DNA of 64,000 bases from Methylobacterium sp. WSM2598 (GTDB taxonomy: Bacteria; Pseudomonadota; Alphaproteobacteria; Rhizobiales; Beijerinckiaceae). Below the pieces are notes generated by a model. That model was not told where the DNA came from. It ran no database searches and was given only the letters and a program-made list of their open reading frames with translations. Below are positions 25,047 through 34,442 of this stretch, one piece after another. The stretch covers positions 6,099,866 to 6,163,865 of the forward strand of contig NZ_KB900609.1 in assembly GCF_000379105.1 (NCBI RefSeq), read 5' to 3'. Position 1 is the stretch's first letter. Every line of letters starts with the position of its first letter. The translations under genes were made by a program, and so were the position numbers.

Positions 25047-27242
25047 ATGCCACTCCCGCGCGAGCCTGCCTTGCACCCCTCCGGCACTCCCCCGCACGGC
25101 CCCGCCCGCGACGGCACCGAGCCGCCGCAGGCCCTGGATACCGGGGTCGCCTCCCTCGTCCTGATCGCCGCCCTGTGCCAGCGCGCCGTGGACGGGGCCC
25201 GCATCGCCCACGAGAACGGGCGCCCGGGTGAGCCGCTCTCGCGCGACGAACTGGTGCTCGCCGCGCGCCGCGCCGGCTTTCGCGCCCGCGCCGTGCGCGT
25301 CGGGCCCGCCCGCCTGCTCAGGCTGCCCCTGCCGGCCATCGGCCGCGACCGCGAGGGGCGCTTCTTCGTCCTCGCCCGGCACCAGCCCGGCCGCACGCTG
25401 ATCCAGCGGCCCGGTCAGGCGCCCGGCCTGTGGGGCGAGGCGGAACTGGCCGATGCCTGGACCGGCGACCTCATCCTCCTGACCCCGCGCGACGCCGCGC
25501 CCGGGACCGAGGGACGCCGGTTCGGCCTCGCGTGGTTCCTGCCCAGCGCGGCCCGCTTCAAGGGGCTCTTCGGCGAGGTGCTGGTCATCTCCGTCGTCCT
25601 CCAGGTCCTCGGTCTCGTCACGCCCCTGTTCTTCCAGGTCGTCGTCGACAAGGTGCTGGTCCACAGGGGCCTCACCACCCTCGACGTCCTCGTGCTGGCC
25701 CTGGTCGCCGTCACCACGTGCGAGGCGCTGCTCGGCTACCTGCGCACGATCCTGTTCGCGCAGACGACCAGCCGGCTCGATTCCCTCCTCGGCACGCAGG
25801 TCTTCCGGCACTTGCTGGCGCTCCCGATCGCCTATTTCGGGGCGCGGCCGACCGGCCAGACCGTCGCCCGCCTGCGCGAGTTGGAGACGATCCGCCAATT
25901 CCTGACCAGCTCGGCCATGACGCTGACGGTCGACCTCGTCTTCTCGGGCCTGTTCCTGGCGGTGATGCTCGCCTACAGCCCGTCCCTCACGCTGATCGTG
26001 GCGCTCGGGCTGCCGCTCTATGTCGGCCTGAGCCTGACGCTCACGCCCCTGCTGCGCGCGCGGGTCGACGCGAAGTTCCGCTACGGCGCGGCGCAGCAAT
26101 CCTTCCTCGTCGAGAGCCTCGCGGGCATCGAGACCCTCAAGGCCATGGCGGTCGAGCCGCAGGCGCGCCGCCGCTTCGACGAGGGCTTGGCCGGCTACAT
26201 CGCCGCCTCGTTCCGGGTGGTCTCGCTCGCCGCCGGCAGCCAGGCGATCCAGCTCGTGGCCAAGCTCACCGCCGCCGCCGTGCTCTGGTTCGGCGCGCGG
26301 ACGGTCATGGAGGGCGGCCTCTCGATCGGGGCACTGGTCGCCTTCACCATGCTGGCCGGCCAGGTCAACCAGCCGGTGCTGCGGCTCGCCCAGCTCTGGC
26401 AGGATTTCCAGCAGTTCCGCCTCTCGGTCGAGCGGCTCGGCGACATCCTGAACACCCCCGCCGAGACGGCGCTCGCCGCACCCCGCCTCGACCTGCCGGC
26501 GCTCGCGGGGGCGATCCGATTCGAGGGCGTCCGCTTCCGCTATCGGCCGGACGGCCCCGAGATCCTGCGCGGCATCGATCTCGCGATCCGGCCCGGCGAG
26601 GTGGTGGGCGTGGTCGGGCGCTCGGGCTCCGGCAAGTCGACGCTGACCCGCCTGATCCAGCGGCTCCACGTCCCGGAGCGCGGCAAGGTGCTGGTGGACG
26701 GGATCGACCTCGCCCTGATCGAACCGGCCTGGCTGCGCCGGCAGGTCGGCGTGGTGCTGCAGGAGAACGTGCTCTTCGCCCGCTCCGTGCGCGAGAACAT
26801 CGCGCTCGCCGACCCGTCCCTGCCGCTGGAGCGAGTGATCGCGGTGGCGCGCCTCGCCGGCGCGCACGATTTCATCCTCGACCTGCCGCAGGGCTACGAC
26901 ACCGTGCTGGAGGAGCGGGGCGCCAACCTGTCGGGCGGGCAGCGCCAGCGCATCGCCCTGGCCCGCGCGCTGGCGACGAACCCGCGCATCCTCATCCTGG
27001 ACGAGGCGACGAGCGCGCTCGACTACGAGTCGGAGCGGGCGATCCAGGCCAACATGCGGGCGATCTGCCGAGGCCGCACGGTCGTGATCGTGGCCCACCG
27101 CCTCTCGACGGTGCGGGGCGCCGACCGGATCCTGGTGATGGATCGCGGCCTCATCGCCGAGGAGGGCCGGCACCAGGAGCTCGCGGGTCTTCCCGACGGG
27201 CTCTACGCGGCGCTGGTCCGGGGGGCGAACGGCCATGGCTGA
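25047..27242 (+). CDS. type I secretion ABC transporter (HlyB-like permease/ATPase)
   Basis: 731-aa exporter that would move the repeat protein across the inner membrane. The N-terminal 130 residues are a C39-like domain in which the catalytic Cys position is Thr (DTGVASLVLIA), so it should bind substrate without cleaving it, as in HlyB. Six membrane helices follow, then the ATPase with Walker A (GRSGSGKSTL), signature (LSGGQRQRIALARAL), Walker B (ILILDEATSALD) and switch His (AHRLSTV). Its last eight bases overlap the adaptor gene. An outer-membrane TolC partner is not in the window. Confidence 0.92.
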   Translation: MPLPREPALHPSGTPPHGPARDGTEPPQALDTGVASLVLIAALCQRAVDGARIAHENGRPGEPLSRDELVLAARRAGFRARAVRVGPARLLRLPLPAIGRDREGRFFVLARHQPGRTLIQRPGQAPGLWGEAELADAWTGDLILLTPRDAAPGTEGRRFGLAWFLPSAARFKGLFGEVLVISVVLQVLGLVTPLFFQVVVDKVLVHRGLTTLDVLVLALVAVTTCEALLGYLRTILFAQTTSRLDSLLGTQVFRHLLALPIAYFGARPTGQTVARLRELETIRQFLTSSAMTLTVDLVFSGLFLAVMLAYSPSLTLIVALGLPLYVGLSLTLTPLLRARVDAKFRYGAAQQSFLVESLAGIETLKAMAVEPQARRRFDEGLAGYIAASFRVVSLAAGSQAIQLVAKLTAAAVLWFGARTVMEGGLSIGALVAFTMLAGQVNQPVLRLAQLWQDFQQFRLSVERLGDILNTPAETALAAPRLDLPALAGAIRFEGVRFRYRPDGPEILRGIDLAIRPGEVVGVVGRSGSGKSTLTRLIQRLHVPERGKVLVDGIDLALIEPAWLRRQVGVVLQENVLFARSVRENIALADPSLPLERVIAVARLAGAHDFILDLPQGYDTVLEERGANLSGGQRQRIALARALATNPRILILDEATSALDYESERAIQANMRAICRGRTVVIVAHRLSTVRGADRILVMDRGLIAEEGRHQELAGLPDGLYAALVRGANGHG

Positions 27243-28636
27243 GGTGACCGCGCTCGCCCCGGCGGCGCCCCAGGGCGGGAGCCTGGACCGGGCCTTCCTG
27301 CCGGCCGAGCTCGAATTGCTGGAGACGCCGCCCTCGCCGACCCTGCGGGCGACGGCCTGGACGCTGATCGCGCTGGTGGCGGGAACGGTCGCCTGGGCCT
27401 GCGGGAGCGAGATCGAGATCGTCGCGACCGCGCCCGGCCGCCTCGCGCCGGTGGGCGAGGTGAAGGTGGTGCAGCCCCTGGAGACGAGCGTGGTCAGGGG
27501 CATCCACGTCGCGGAGGGGGACCACGTGGCGGCCGGCCAGAGACTGATCGACCTCGACCCAACGGAAGTCTCCGCCGATCTCGAAGCGACGCGCACCGAG
27601 CGCATGCAGGCCCTGCTCGACGCGGAGGCCGCGCGGCTCCTCCTGAGCGAGGCGGAGGATCCGGTGATCGCGCGCCTGCCCGAGGTGGACGAGGCGCTGC
27701 AGGCGGCGACGCAGGTCCAGCTCCGCCTGCAGGTGGCGGCGCACCGCGCGACCATGGGCGCGCTGCGCAGCGAGATCGCCGACAAGCAGGCGGCGCTGGC
27801 GTCGAAGCGGGTGGAGGAGAGCCGGAACGCAGAGCTCGTGCCGCTCGCCGAGGACCGCTACGCGACCCAGAAGGGTCTGTTCGCGCGGGGCAACACGTGC
27901 AAGCTGACCCTTCTTCAGGCCGAGGTCGACCTGATCGACAAGCGCGCGGACGCGCGCGCGCTGCCGGAGCAGGCCCGCCAGCTGCAGGCGGAGATCGCCG
28001 GGCTGGAGCAGAGGCTGGCACAGGCGCGGGCGGATTTCCTGAAGGAGGCGGCGGAGCAGCGGGTGACGGCTTTGCGGAAGGTGGCGGTGGCCGACCAGAC
28101 CCTGCGCAAGGAGCGCGAGCGCGAAGCGGAGCGGCACCTGACGGCACCCGTGTCCGGCACGATCCAGGACCTGAAAGTGCACACGCTGGGCGGAGTCGTG
28201 AGCGCCGCCGAGACCCTGTTGACCCTCGTCCCGGACGACATGCCGCTGGAGGTAGAGGCATCGGTGGCCCATCGCGAGATGGGCTTCGTGCGGGAGGGTC
28301 AGCGGGCGGAGGTGAAGCTCGAAGCCTTCCCGTTCACCCGCTACGGGACGGTGGCGGGCACGGTGCGCCTCGTGGGCCGCGAGGCGAGCGCGCAGGGCGG
28401 GGCGATGCCGACGCGCCCGGGGGAGGAGCCGCGGGGGAGCGGCGCGGGTGAGGAGAGCGCCTATCGGGTGCGCGTCAGCCTCGACCGGGCGAGCGTCCCG
28501 ACGGAGGGCGGTGCCGTCGCCCTGCGCTCCGGCATGGCGGTCCAGGCCGACATCATGACCGGCCGTCGCCGGGTGATCGCGTTCCCTCGTCGATCCGGTC
28601 CTGGCCGGCTGGAAGGAATCCGGGCACGAGCGCTGA
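27235..28636 (+). CDS. type I secretion membrane-fusion protein (HlyD-like), frameshifted near the 3' end
   Basis: Periplasmic adaptor linking the inner-membrane exporter to TolC. One membrane helix (TLIALVAGTVAWACGS), a lipoyl-like part (VVRGIHVAEGDHVAAGQRLI), a long coiled coil (about 110-290) and a beta-barrel (HLTAPVSGTIQDLKVHTLGG). Near 28583 (GTTCCCTC) the frame breaks: in the phase used so far it reads on as an Arg-rich tail to 28932, but removing one C gives the expected family ending FLVDPVLAGWKESGHER and a stop at 28634-28636, about 466 aa. Either a sequencing error or a recent mutation. The start overlaps the exporter stop by eight bases. Confidence 0.88.
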
Positions 28637-28670
28637 CGCGGGCGACCGCGCCCCTCGCCCGCCGCCGGCC

Positions 28671-29663
28671 TCACTCGACGCGCTCGACCAGCGTGCCGTC
28701 CTGCTCCAGGAGCCGGAGCAGGCCCGCGGGCCCGGGCAGATGCGCGGCGCCGACCGCCGCCAGGATCCCGCCCTGGTCGAGGAGGGGCCGCAGCCGCCGG
28801 TGCATGCGGCGGCTGCGCCCGTCGAGGAGCCGGTCGAGGAAGGCGGGCGGCAGCCGGGTCGCGGGATCGCCCGGCAGGAGCGCGGGCGCGCGCATCCAGG
28901 CGAGCAGCGCCCCGGTGTCGCGCGCGGCGTAGCGGGCGAGCGTCGTCTCCACGATGTCCTCGGCGGCGGGGGCCTGCCGCAGCACGGCGCGCAGCAGGGC
29001 CCGCTCGACCGGCACGGGCAGCCGGGCGACCGCGCCGACCTGCTCCTCCAGGGTCTCGAGCCCCACCACCGCGATCCCGGCCCGCCCGGCCTGCGCGGCC
29101 AGGACCTGCTCCGCGTAGGCGCCGCTCCCGTCCGCGGCCGGCCGCGCGCAGGCGGGAAGGTCGAGCATCAGGGCCAGCACCGCCGGGCGCAGCGCCAGGG
29201 CGGTCTCGACCGGGAAGCCCCGCTCGGCCACGAGGCGGCGCAGGCGGGCGAGGTCGGCCCGCGGCAGGAGCCGGGCGGCCCGGTGGCGGGCCGGCGCCGC
29301 GAACGCCGCCGGGACGCGGGCGGCGCGGCGCGCGCGCAGGGCGGCCGGCGTCTCGGCGAGTTCGAGCGCGACCCGGCGCAGGCCCGGCCAGATCCCGGCG
29401 AGGGCCGGCGGGACGGCGACGGCCCGCGGATCGTTGAGGTGAAGGGTTCCGAGCAGGTAGGAGGGCGCCCGGCCGGGCCGGCTGAGCCGGAACAGGATGC
29501 CGCCCGCGTGGGGCAGGCCGCGCCCGGCCTCGATCGTCGCCCAGAGCCCGGGCGCCTCGGCGCGGATGCGGGGAAAGAGGTCGCTTCCGCCGCAGGCCGC
29601 CTCGGCGCCCCCCGCCCCCGCGAGGGCGAGCGTCACGAGGGCGAGGCGGGCCGCCCGCCCCAT
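28671..29663 (-). CDS. TraB/GumN family exported protein
   Basis: 330 aa from ATG 29663-29661 with a signal peptide (LALVTLALAGAGGAEA). The early segment PSYLLGTLHLNDPRAV, the conserved LETLEEQV and the terminal GILAAVGAAHLPGPAGLL are the family landmarks (a Tiki/EreA-like fold with paired GxxH motifs). Some relatives are metalloproteases; activity here is unknown. It lies 23 bases after the autotransporter-like gene on the same strand, so the two are probably cotranscribed. Confidence 0.8.
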   Translation of the reverse strand: MGRAARLALVTLALAGAGGAEAACGGSDLFPRIRAEAPGLWATIEAGRGLPHAGGILFRLSRPGRAPSYLLGTLHLNDPRAVAVPPALAGIWPGLRRVALELAETPAALRARRAARVPAAFAAPARHRAARLLPRADLARLRRLVAERGFPVETALALRPAVLALMLDLPACARPAADGSGAYAEQVLAAQAGRAGIAVVGLETLEEQVGAVARLPVPVERALLRAVLRQAPAAEDIVETTLARYAARDTGALLAWMRAPALLPGDPATRLPPAFLDRLLDGRSRRMHRRLRPLLDQGGILAAVGAAHLPGPAGLLRLLEQDGTLVERVE

Positions 29664-29686
29664 CGCGGCGGCGGCCCGCGCCGCCC

Positions 29687-31465
29687 TCACCACCGGACGC
29701 GGACGCCGCCCTTGCCGCCGACGCCGAACAGGTTCTCGCCGCCGCGCACCTCGCCCTGCAGGAAGGTCGAGACGCCGTTGCCGAAGTCGAGATTGGCCGC
29801 GAGGATGCCCTGGCCGCGCAGCTTGCCCTCGTCGGAGCGCGCCAGGATGTCGGCGGCCACGAAGCCCGCGCCCGGGATGAACCCGCCGGTGACGATCACG
29901 TCCGAGTAGGCGAGCCCGGTGAGCGTGGTCGTGAGCCGGGTGGTCGGCCCGAACAGGATGTCGGTGCCGAGGCGCAGGCCGCCCTGCACGCGCAGCAGGT
30001 GGCCGTCGTCGAGGCCGAGCGCCAGGGCGTTCCGGTCGTAGACCGAGGCCGTGTAGCGCAGGCCCACGGTCGGCTCGAGCCAGATGTCGACGCCGACCGG
30101 GATGCGGTAATTGGCGTTGGCGATCACCGAGGTGTTGGTCAGGCCCGTGGAGGCGCTGCCCGCGAAGGGCACCACGCTCGGCGGGCGCAGCACGCCGCCG
30201 ATGATGTTGGCCGAGAAGCCGAGCTGGTCGAGGAAGCGCTCGTCGAGGGCGTAGAGGTCGGCCTTGACGGTCAGGTCGGCCGAGAAGGGGCCGTCGAAGT
30301 AGGTCGCGAAGGCGCCGACCGAGGGACCGGCGAGGTTCGCCCGCAGGGAGCCCGCGCCGTTCGGCACCTGCCCGGCATTGGAGGAGAGGGCGCGGCTGGT
30401 GATGTCGACCGAGGCCGAGGTGTAGCCGGTGAGGAGGCCGAGGATGACGCCGTCGCCGGAGCGCCCGACATCGCGCAGCGTCACGTCGACGCCGCCGACG
30501 AAGCCCGCGCTGGTGGTGCGGCTCTCGATCGAGATGAAGAGCGGGGTCGGGAAGCCGCCGGGCGCCGCATTGGTGCAGCAATTGATGTTGTTCTGGCCCC
30601 GGCCGGACCGCTCCTCGTAATCGCCGAAGCCGAGGGCCCAGGCCGCGTAGCGCGGTCCCTCCGGCAGGGGCACGGCCTCGACCGGCAGGGGCGCGTCGTA
30701 GCCCTTCACGACCCGGGCGGGGCGGGGAGCCGGCTCGGCGAAGACGGGCTCCTCCCGCGGCTCCGGCGCGGGCCGGCGGGGCGCCCCGCGCCGCTCCAGG
30801 ATCTGCGCATCGGTCTCCGCGCGCGCCGGCGCGCCGGCCCGGCGGGGCGGCGGCCGCCGCCCCGCCGGGCCGGCGCGCCGGGACGGCGCCGCCTCCTCGC
30901 GCTCGGGGGCGGCGGCCGGCCCGCGCGCGCGAGGCTCGGCGCTCCCGTCGGCCCGGGCGCGCGGGCCGGCCGCCGCGCCGCGGCGGGAGGATGGGCTGCG
31001 CGCCGCGTCCCGCTCGCGCCCGCGCGTCGCGGGCGAACGCTCGCCGCGCTCCGCGGTGGTCCGGTCGCGGCCGCCCTCGCGCTGGCCGCGCTCCGCGGCG
31101 CGCTGCGACGAATCCGGCTCGCGGCTGCCCTGGCGGGCGGCGGGCGAGCGGTCGCGCTGCGCCTCGGCGTTGCGCCGGGCGCCGATCGCGTCCGTGGTGG
31201 CCCGGGAGGTCTCCTGGGTCGAGGTCTGCGACAGGTTGCTGAGCGCCTGGCTGCCGAGCGCCGCGCCCGAGAAGGCGCCGATCGTGCCGTTGGTGCAGGC
31301 GCCGTTGTCGAGGGCGAAGCCGGCCTGGTCCGGCGTGCCGGCCGTGCCCGCCACCACGGTCGGGCAGAAGGCCCGCTGGGCCTGCGCGGGCGCCGCCTGC
31401 ACCAGCAGAAGGGCCGTCGCGCCGAGCAGCGCGGAGCCGACAAGTGGATGAGCTGGCCGAATCAT
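29687..31465 (-). CDS. autotransporter-like outer membrane beta-barrel protein
   Basis: 592 aa. Signal peptide (LLGATALLLVQAAPAQAQ), a short Cys-containing region (residues 30-95), then a disordered stretch of about 150 residues made almost only of Arg, Ala, Pro, Glu and Ser, and finally a C-terminal beta-barrel of about 300 residues (YAAWALGFGDYEERSGRG, FISIESRTTSAGFVGGVDV) that ends in the aromatic outer-membrane signature VRVRW. The barrel suggests surface location. The basic, Pro-rich middle is unusual for a passenger. Function unknown; divergent from the caspase-like gene. Confidence 0.75.
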   Translation of the reverse strand: MIRPAHPLVGSALLGATALLLVQAAPAQAQRAFCPTVVAGTAGTPDQAGFALDNGACTNGTIGAFSGAALGSQALSNLSQTSTQETSRATTDAIGARRNAEAQRDRSPAARQGSREPDSSQRAAERGQREGGRDRTTAERGERSPATRGRERDAARSPSSRRGAAAGPRARADGSAEPRARGPAAAPEREEAAPSRRAGPAGRRPPPRRAGAPARAETDAQILERRGAPRRPAPEPREEPVFAEPAPRPARVVKGYDAPLPVEAVPLPEGPRYAAWALGFGDYEERSGRGQNNINCCTNAAPGGFPTPLFISIESRTTSAGFVGGVDVTLRDVGRSGDGVILGLLTGYTSASVDITSRALSSNAGQVPNGAGSLRANLAGPSVGAFATYFDGPFSADLTVKADLYALDERFLDQLGFSANIIGGVLRPPSVVPFAGSASTGLTNTSVIANANYRIPVGVDIWLEPTVGLRYTASVYDRNALALGLDDGHLLRVQGGLRLGTDILFGPTTRLTTTLTGLAYSDVIVTGGFIPGAGFVAADILARSDEGKLRGQGILAANLDFGNGVSTFLQGEVRGGENLFGVGGKGGVRVRW

Positions 31466-31686
31466 GCGTTTTCCTCACCGAGCCCGGACCGTAGATGCTG
31501 CGCCGAACCTTGGCTGTGACGGCTTGGCAACTCGCGGCGACTGCGTGCGCCGGGACGCCCGCGCGCGGCACGGACCGGCCCGCAGCACAAGTGCGGGACG
31601 GCACCTCCGGGCAAGGCGCGCGGTGCGAAGCAAGGTCGCGGCCTGCGCCGCCGTGCTATGGTAATCCGAGTCTGAAGGGGTAGAGC

Positions 31687-34236
31687 ATGTCTCTTAACCG
31701 CCGGTTGACTTGCTGGGTGCTGCTCCTCGCGGGGCTGGCCGGGAGCCTCGCCGGCCCCGCGGCCGCGGGGGACCGGGAGAGCTGCAACCGGTCGATGGCG
31801 GACCCGAATGCCGGCATCCCGGCCTGCACGCGGCTGCTGGACCAGGAGCGCAATCCGGAGGTCGTTCCGGGCCTCTACAACAACCGCGGCGTCGCGAAGG
31901 TGCAGGCGGGCGACCAGCGCGGCGCGGTGGAGGACTTCACCCGCGCCCTCGACCGCAAGCCCGGCTTCCTCGACGCCCTGCGCAACCGCGGCATCGCGTG
32001 GCAGATGCTGGGGGATTACGACCGGGCGGTCGCGGACCTCACCCAGGCCCTGCGGCTCGACCCGCGCTCGGCCGCGACGCTCAACGCCCGCGGCGCCGCC
32101 CTCCTCAGCAAGGAGGAGTACGACCGCGCCATCACCGACTTCACGGCCGCCATCGCCCGCGAGCCCGGCTTCTTCCGCGCCTTCGCCAATCGCGGCCTCG
32201 CGCACCTCGCCAAGCGCCAGCTCGACCGGGCCCTCGACGATTTCAACGCCCTGATCAGGCTGCAGCCCAACGAGCCGATCGGGTACGAGAACCGCGCCGC
32301 CCTGCTGATCGACCGGGGCGAGTTCGACGGGGCGATCGCCGATTACAACACGGCGATCCGCCTGCGCCCGCGCAACTGGCAGGCCTATAGCCAGCGCGGC
32401 GAGGCGTGGCGGCTCAAGGGCGAGGTGCAGCGGGCGCTGGCGGACCACGACCGGGCGGTGGAGCTCGGCCGGGCCCCGGAGGCCTACACCAACCGCGCGC
32501 TGGTGTTCAAACAGACGGGGCAGCTCGACAGGGCGCTGGCCGATTGCGACGAGGCGCTGCTGCACAATCCGCGCTTCGCGCTGGCGCTGGCCAACCGGGG
32601 CGAGATCCTGCGCCTGCGCGGCGAGGTCGGCCGGGCGATCGACGACCTGACCCGGGCGATCGCCCTCAACCCGAAATCGCCCGTCGCCCTGACCTTCCGC
32701 GGCGACGCGTACCGGCAGGCGGGCCAGCCCGACCGGGCGATCGCCGATTACGACGAGGCGCTGCGGGCCGTGCCGGACTTCGTGGCGGCCTTTGCGGGGC
32801 GCGGCCTCGCCCGCGAGCAGCGGGGCGAGGCCTCCCTCGCCCGCGCGGATTTCGAGCGGGCGATGGGCCTCTCGCCGGACCGCGACGCCGCCCTGGCGCG
32901 GCCCGCCCAGGCGCTGGCCCACGAGCGCATCGCCGCGCTGGCGAGCCTCCAGGCCGAGCGGGCACGCAGCGCCACGCGGGCCGCCGAGTCGCGGATCGCC
33001 GAGGAATCGGCCAAGCGCGCCTCCGCCACGCAGGCGGCCGAGGATGCCCGCGACGCCCGCCTGCGCGCGGAGGCCGAGGCGCAGGCCCGCAGCGAGGCGG
33101 AGAGCCGGGCCCGGGCCGAGTTCGAGGCCAGGGCGAAGGCCGAGGCGCGGGCCGAGGCCCTGGCCCGGATCCAGTCGGCCGACCAGGATCGCAAGACGGC
33201 GCTCGCCGAGGCGGCGCAGGCCCGGGCCGCCGCCGCCGAGGCGGTGCAGGCCGCCACGCGGGCGCGCATCGCCGCCGAGGAGGAGGTGAGGCGCAAGGCC
33301 GAGCGCGAGGCCGCGGCCCGGGCCGACCTGCTGGCGCAGATCGCGGCCTCGAACACCGCGCTCGCCGGCGCCCGCGCCGAGGCCGAGCGCGCCCGGCTCG
33401 CCGAGGAGGCCGCCCGCCGCAGCGCCGACGCCGCCGAGAACCGCGCCCGCGCGGCCGAGGCGGAGGCCCGCAAGGTGCTCCAGAAGCTCAAGAGCAAGCT
33501 GGCCGAGGCGCCGCCGCCGCCCGTCCCCGCGGATCCGGGCCGGCGGGTGGCGCTGGTGGTCGGCAACGCCGCCTATCGGGACTTCTCGCCCCTCATCAAC
33601 CCGCGGCGGGATTCCCAGGCGGTCGCCGAGGCGTTCCGGCGCCTCGGCTTCCAGACCGTGATGGCCCACAGCGACCTCGACCGGGCCGGCTTCATCAAGG
33701 CCCTGCGCGCCTTCGAGGACGAGGTCGAGACCGCCGACTGGGCGGTGATCTACTACGCCGGCCACGGGCTGGAAGTCGCGGGCATGAACTACGTCATCCC
33801 GGTCGACGCCTCCCTCAAGGCCGACCGCGACGTGCAGGACGAGGCCGTGACGGTGGAGCGCATCCTCACCGCCACCGAGCGGGCGCGCAAATTGCGGCTG
33901 ATCGTGCTCGATGCCTGCCGGGACAACCCCTTCATCCCGCGGATGCGCCGCCAAGTGGCGACGCGCGCGATCGGGCGGGGTCTCGCCAAGATCGAGCCGG
34001 AGGGCGGCACCCTGGTCGCCTTCGCGGCCCGCGACGGGCAGGTGGCGCAGGACGGCACCGGCAGCAACAGCCCCTTCGCGGCCTCGTTCGTCAAGAACGT
34101 CATGGAGCCGGGGCTGGAGATCAACATGCTGTTCCGCCGCGTGCGCGACGAGGTCTACGCCGCCACCAACCGCGCGCAGGAGCCCTTCACCTACGGGTCG
34201 CTCCCCGGCGAGGCCTTCTACTTCCGTCCGCGCTGA
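31687..34236 (+). CDS. TPR repeat protein with C-terminal caspase-like (peptidase C14) domain
   Basis: 849 aa, exported (signal peptide ending PAAAGDRESC). Residues about 60-390 are ten or so TPR-type repeats (YNNRGVAKVQAGDQRGAVED, DFTRALDRKPGFLDAL). Residues about 410-615 are a long Ala/Glu/Arg coiled coil. The last 220 residues are a caspase fold with the catalytic His in YYAGHGLEV (near 693) and Cys in VLDACRDNPF (near 743). Such proteins are seen in Rhizobiales with unknown targets. Both catalytic residues are present, so protease activity is plausible. It stands alone, with promoter in the 220-base divergent region. Confidence 0.9.
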   Translation: MSLNRRLTCWVLLLAGLAGSLAGPAAAGDRESCNRSMADPNAGIPACTRLLDQERNPEVVPGLYNNRGVAKVQAGDQRGAVEDFTRALDRKPGFLDALRNRGIAWQMLGDYDRAVADLTQALRLDPRSAATLNARGAALLSKEEYDRAITDFTAAIAREPGFFRAFANRGLAHLAKRQLDRALDDFNALIRLQPNEPIGYENRAALLIDRGEFDGAIADYNTAIRLRPRNWQAYSQRGEAWRLKGEVQRALADHDRAVELGRAPEAYTNRALVFKQTGQLDRALADCDEALLHNPRFALALANRGEILRLRGEVGRAIDDLTRAIALNPKSPVALTFRGDAYRQAGQPDRAIADYDEALRAVPDFVAAFAGRGLAREQRGEASLARADFERAMGLSPDRDAALARPAQALAHERIAALASLQAERARSATRAAESRIAEESAKRASATQAAEDARDARLRAEAEAQARSEAESRARAEFEARAKAEARAEALARIQSADQDRKTALAEAAQARAAAAEAVQAATRARIAAEEEVRRKAEREAAARADLLAQIAASNTALAGARAEAERARLAEEAARRSADAAENRARAAEAEARKVLQKLKSKLAEAPPPPVPADPGRRVALVVGNAAYRDFSPLINPRRDSQAVAEAFRRLGFQTVMAHSDLDRAGFIKALRAFEDEVETADWAVIYYAGHGLEVAGMNYVIPVDASLKADRDVQDEAVTVERILTATERARKLRLIVLDACRDNPFIPRMRRQVATRAIGRGLAKIEPEGGTLVAFAARDGQVAQDGTGSNSPFAASFVKNVMEPGLEINMLFRRVRDEVYAATNRAQEPFTYGSLPGEAFYFRPR

Positions 34237-34320
34237 GCCGGCGGTGACCCCGCCGGCCCCGGCGGGGCGAGCCGAGGCCGACGGGCGCGCCCCGCAGACG
34301 ATCGCGGCGCTCCCGCCCGT

Positions 34321-34442
34321 CATCCGCCATCCGGTTGATGGCTTCGCCATCTCCCTTCTCGGCCATGCGGATTTGGGCTTCGCTCAGGCGCCGCGCAGGC
34401 GTGTGATCCGGGATCCGCGTCGATCAAGCGGATCCCGGATCA
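34321..34442 (-). repeat. dispersed palindromic element, copy 3 (at phosphodiesterase 3' end)
   Basis: Long form: CATCCGCCATCCGG with GATGGCTTCGCCATC, a TCAGGCGCCGCGCAGGC segment, and hairpin arms TGATCCGGGATCCGC (34404-34418) with complement at 34428-34442. The stop codon of the minus-strand phosphodiesterase gene (34442-34440) is the TGA that opens the palindrome. Confidence 0.85.

Noticed and set aside
25047..25450. Active C39 peptidase domain on the type I exporter (bacteriocin-type leader cleavage)
   Set aside because: The catalytic Cys position reads Thr (DTGVASL), as in non-cleaving HlyB-type exporters.
28637..28932. Arg-rich extension of the HlyD-like protein to 28932
   Set aside because: It appears only after a one-base shift; the other phase restores the family-typical ending, and the extension overlaps the TraB-like gene antisense.
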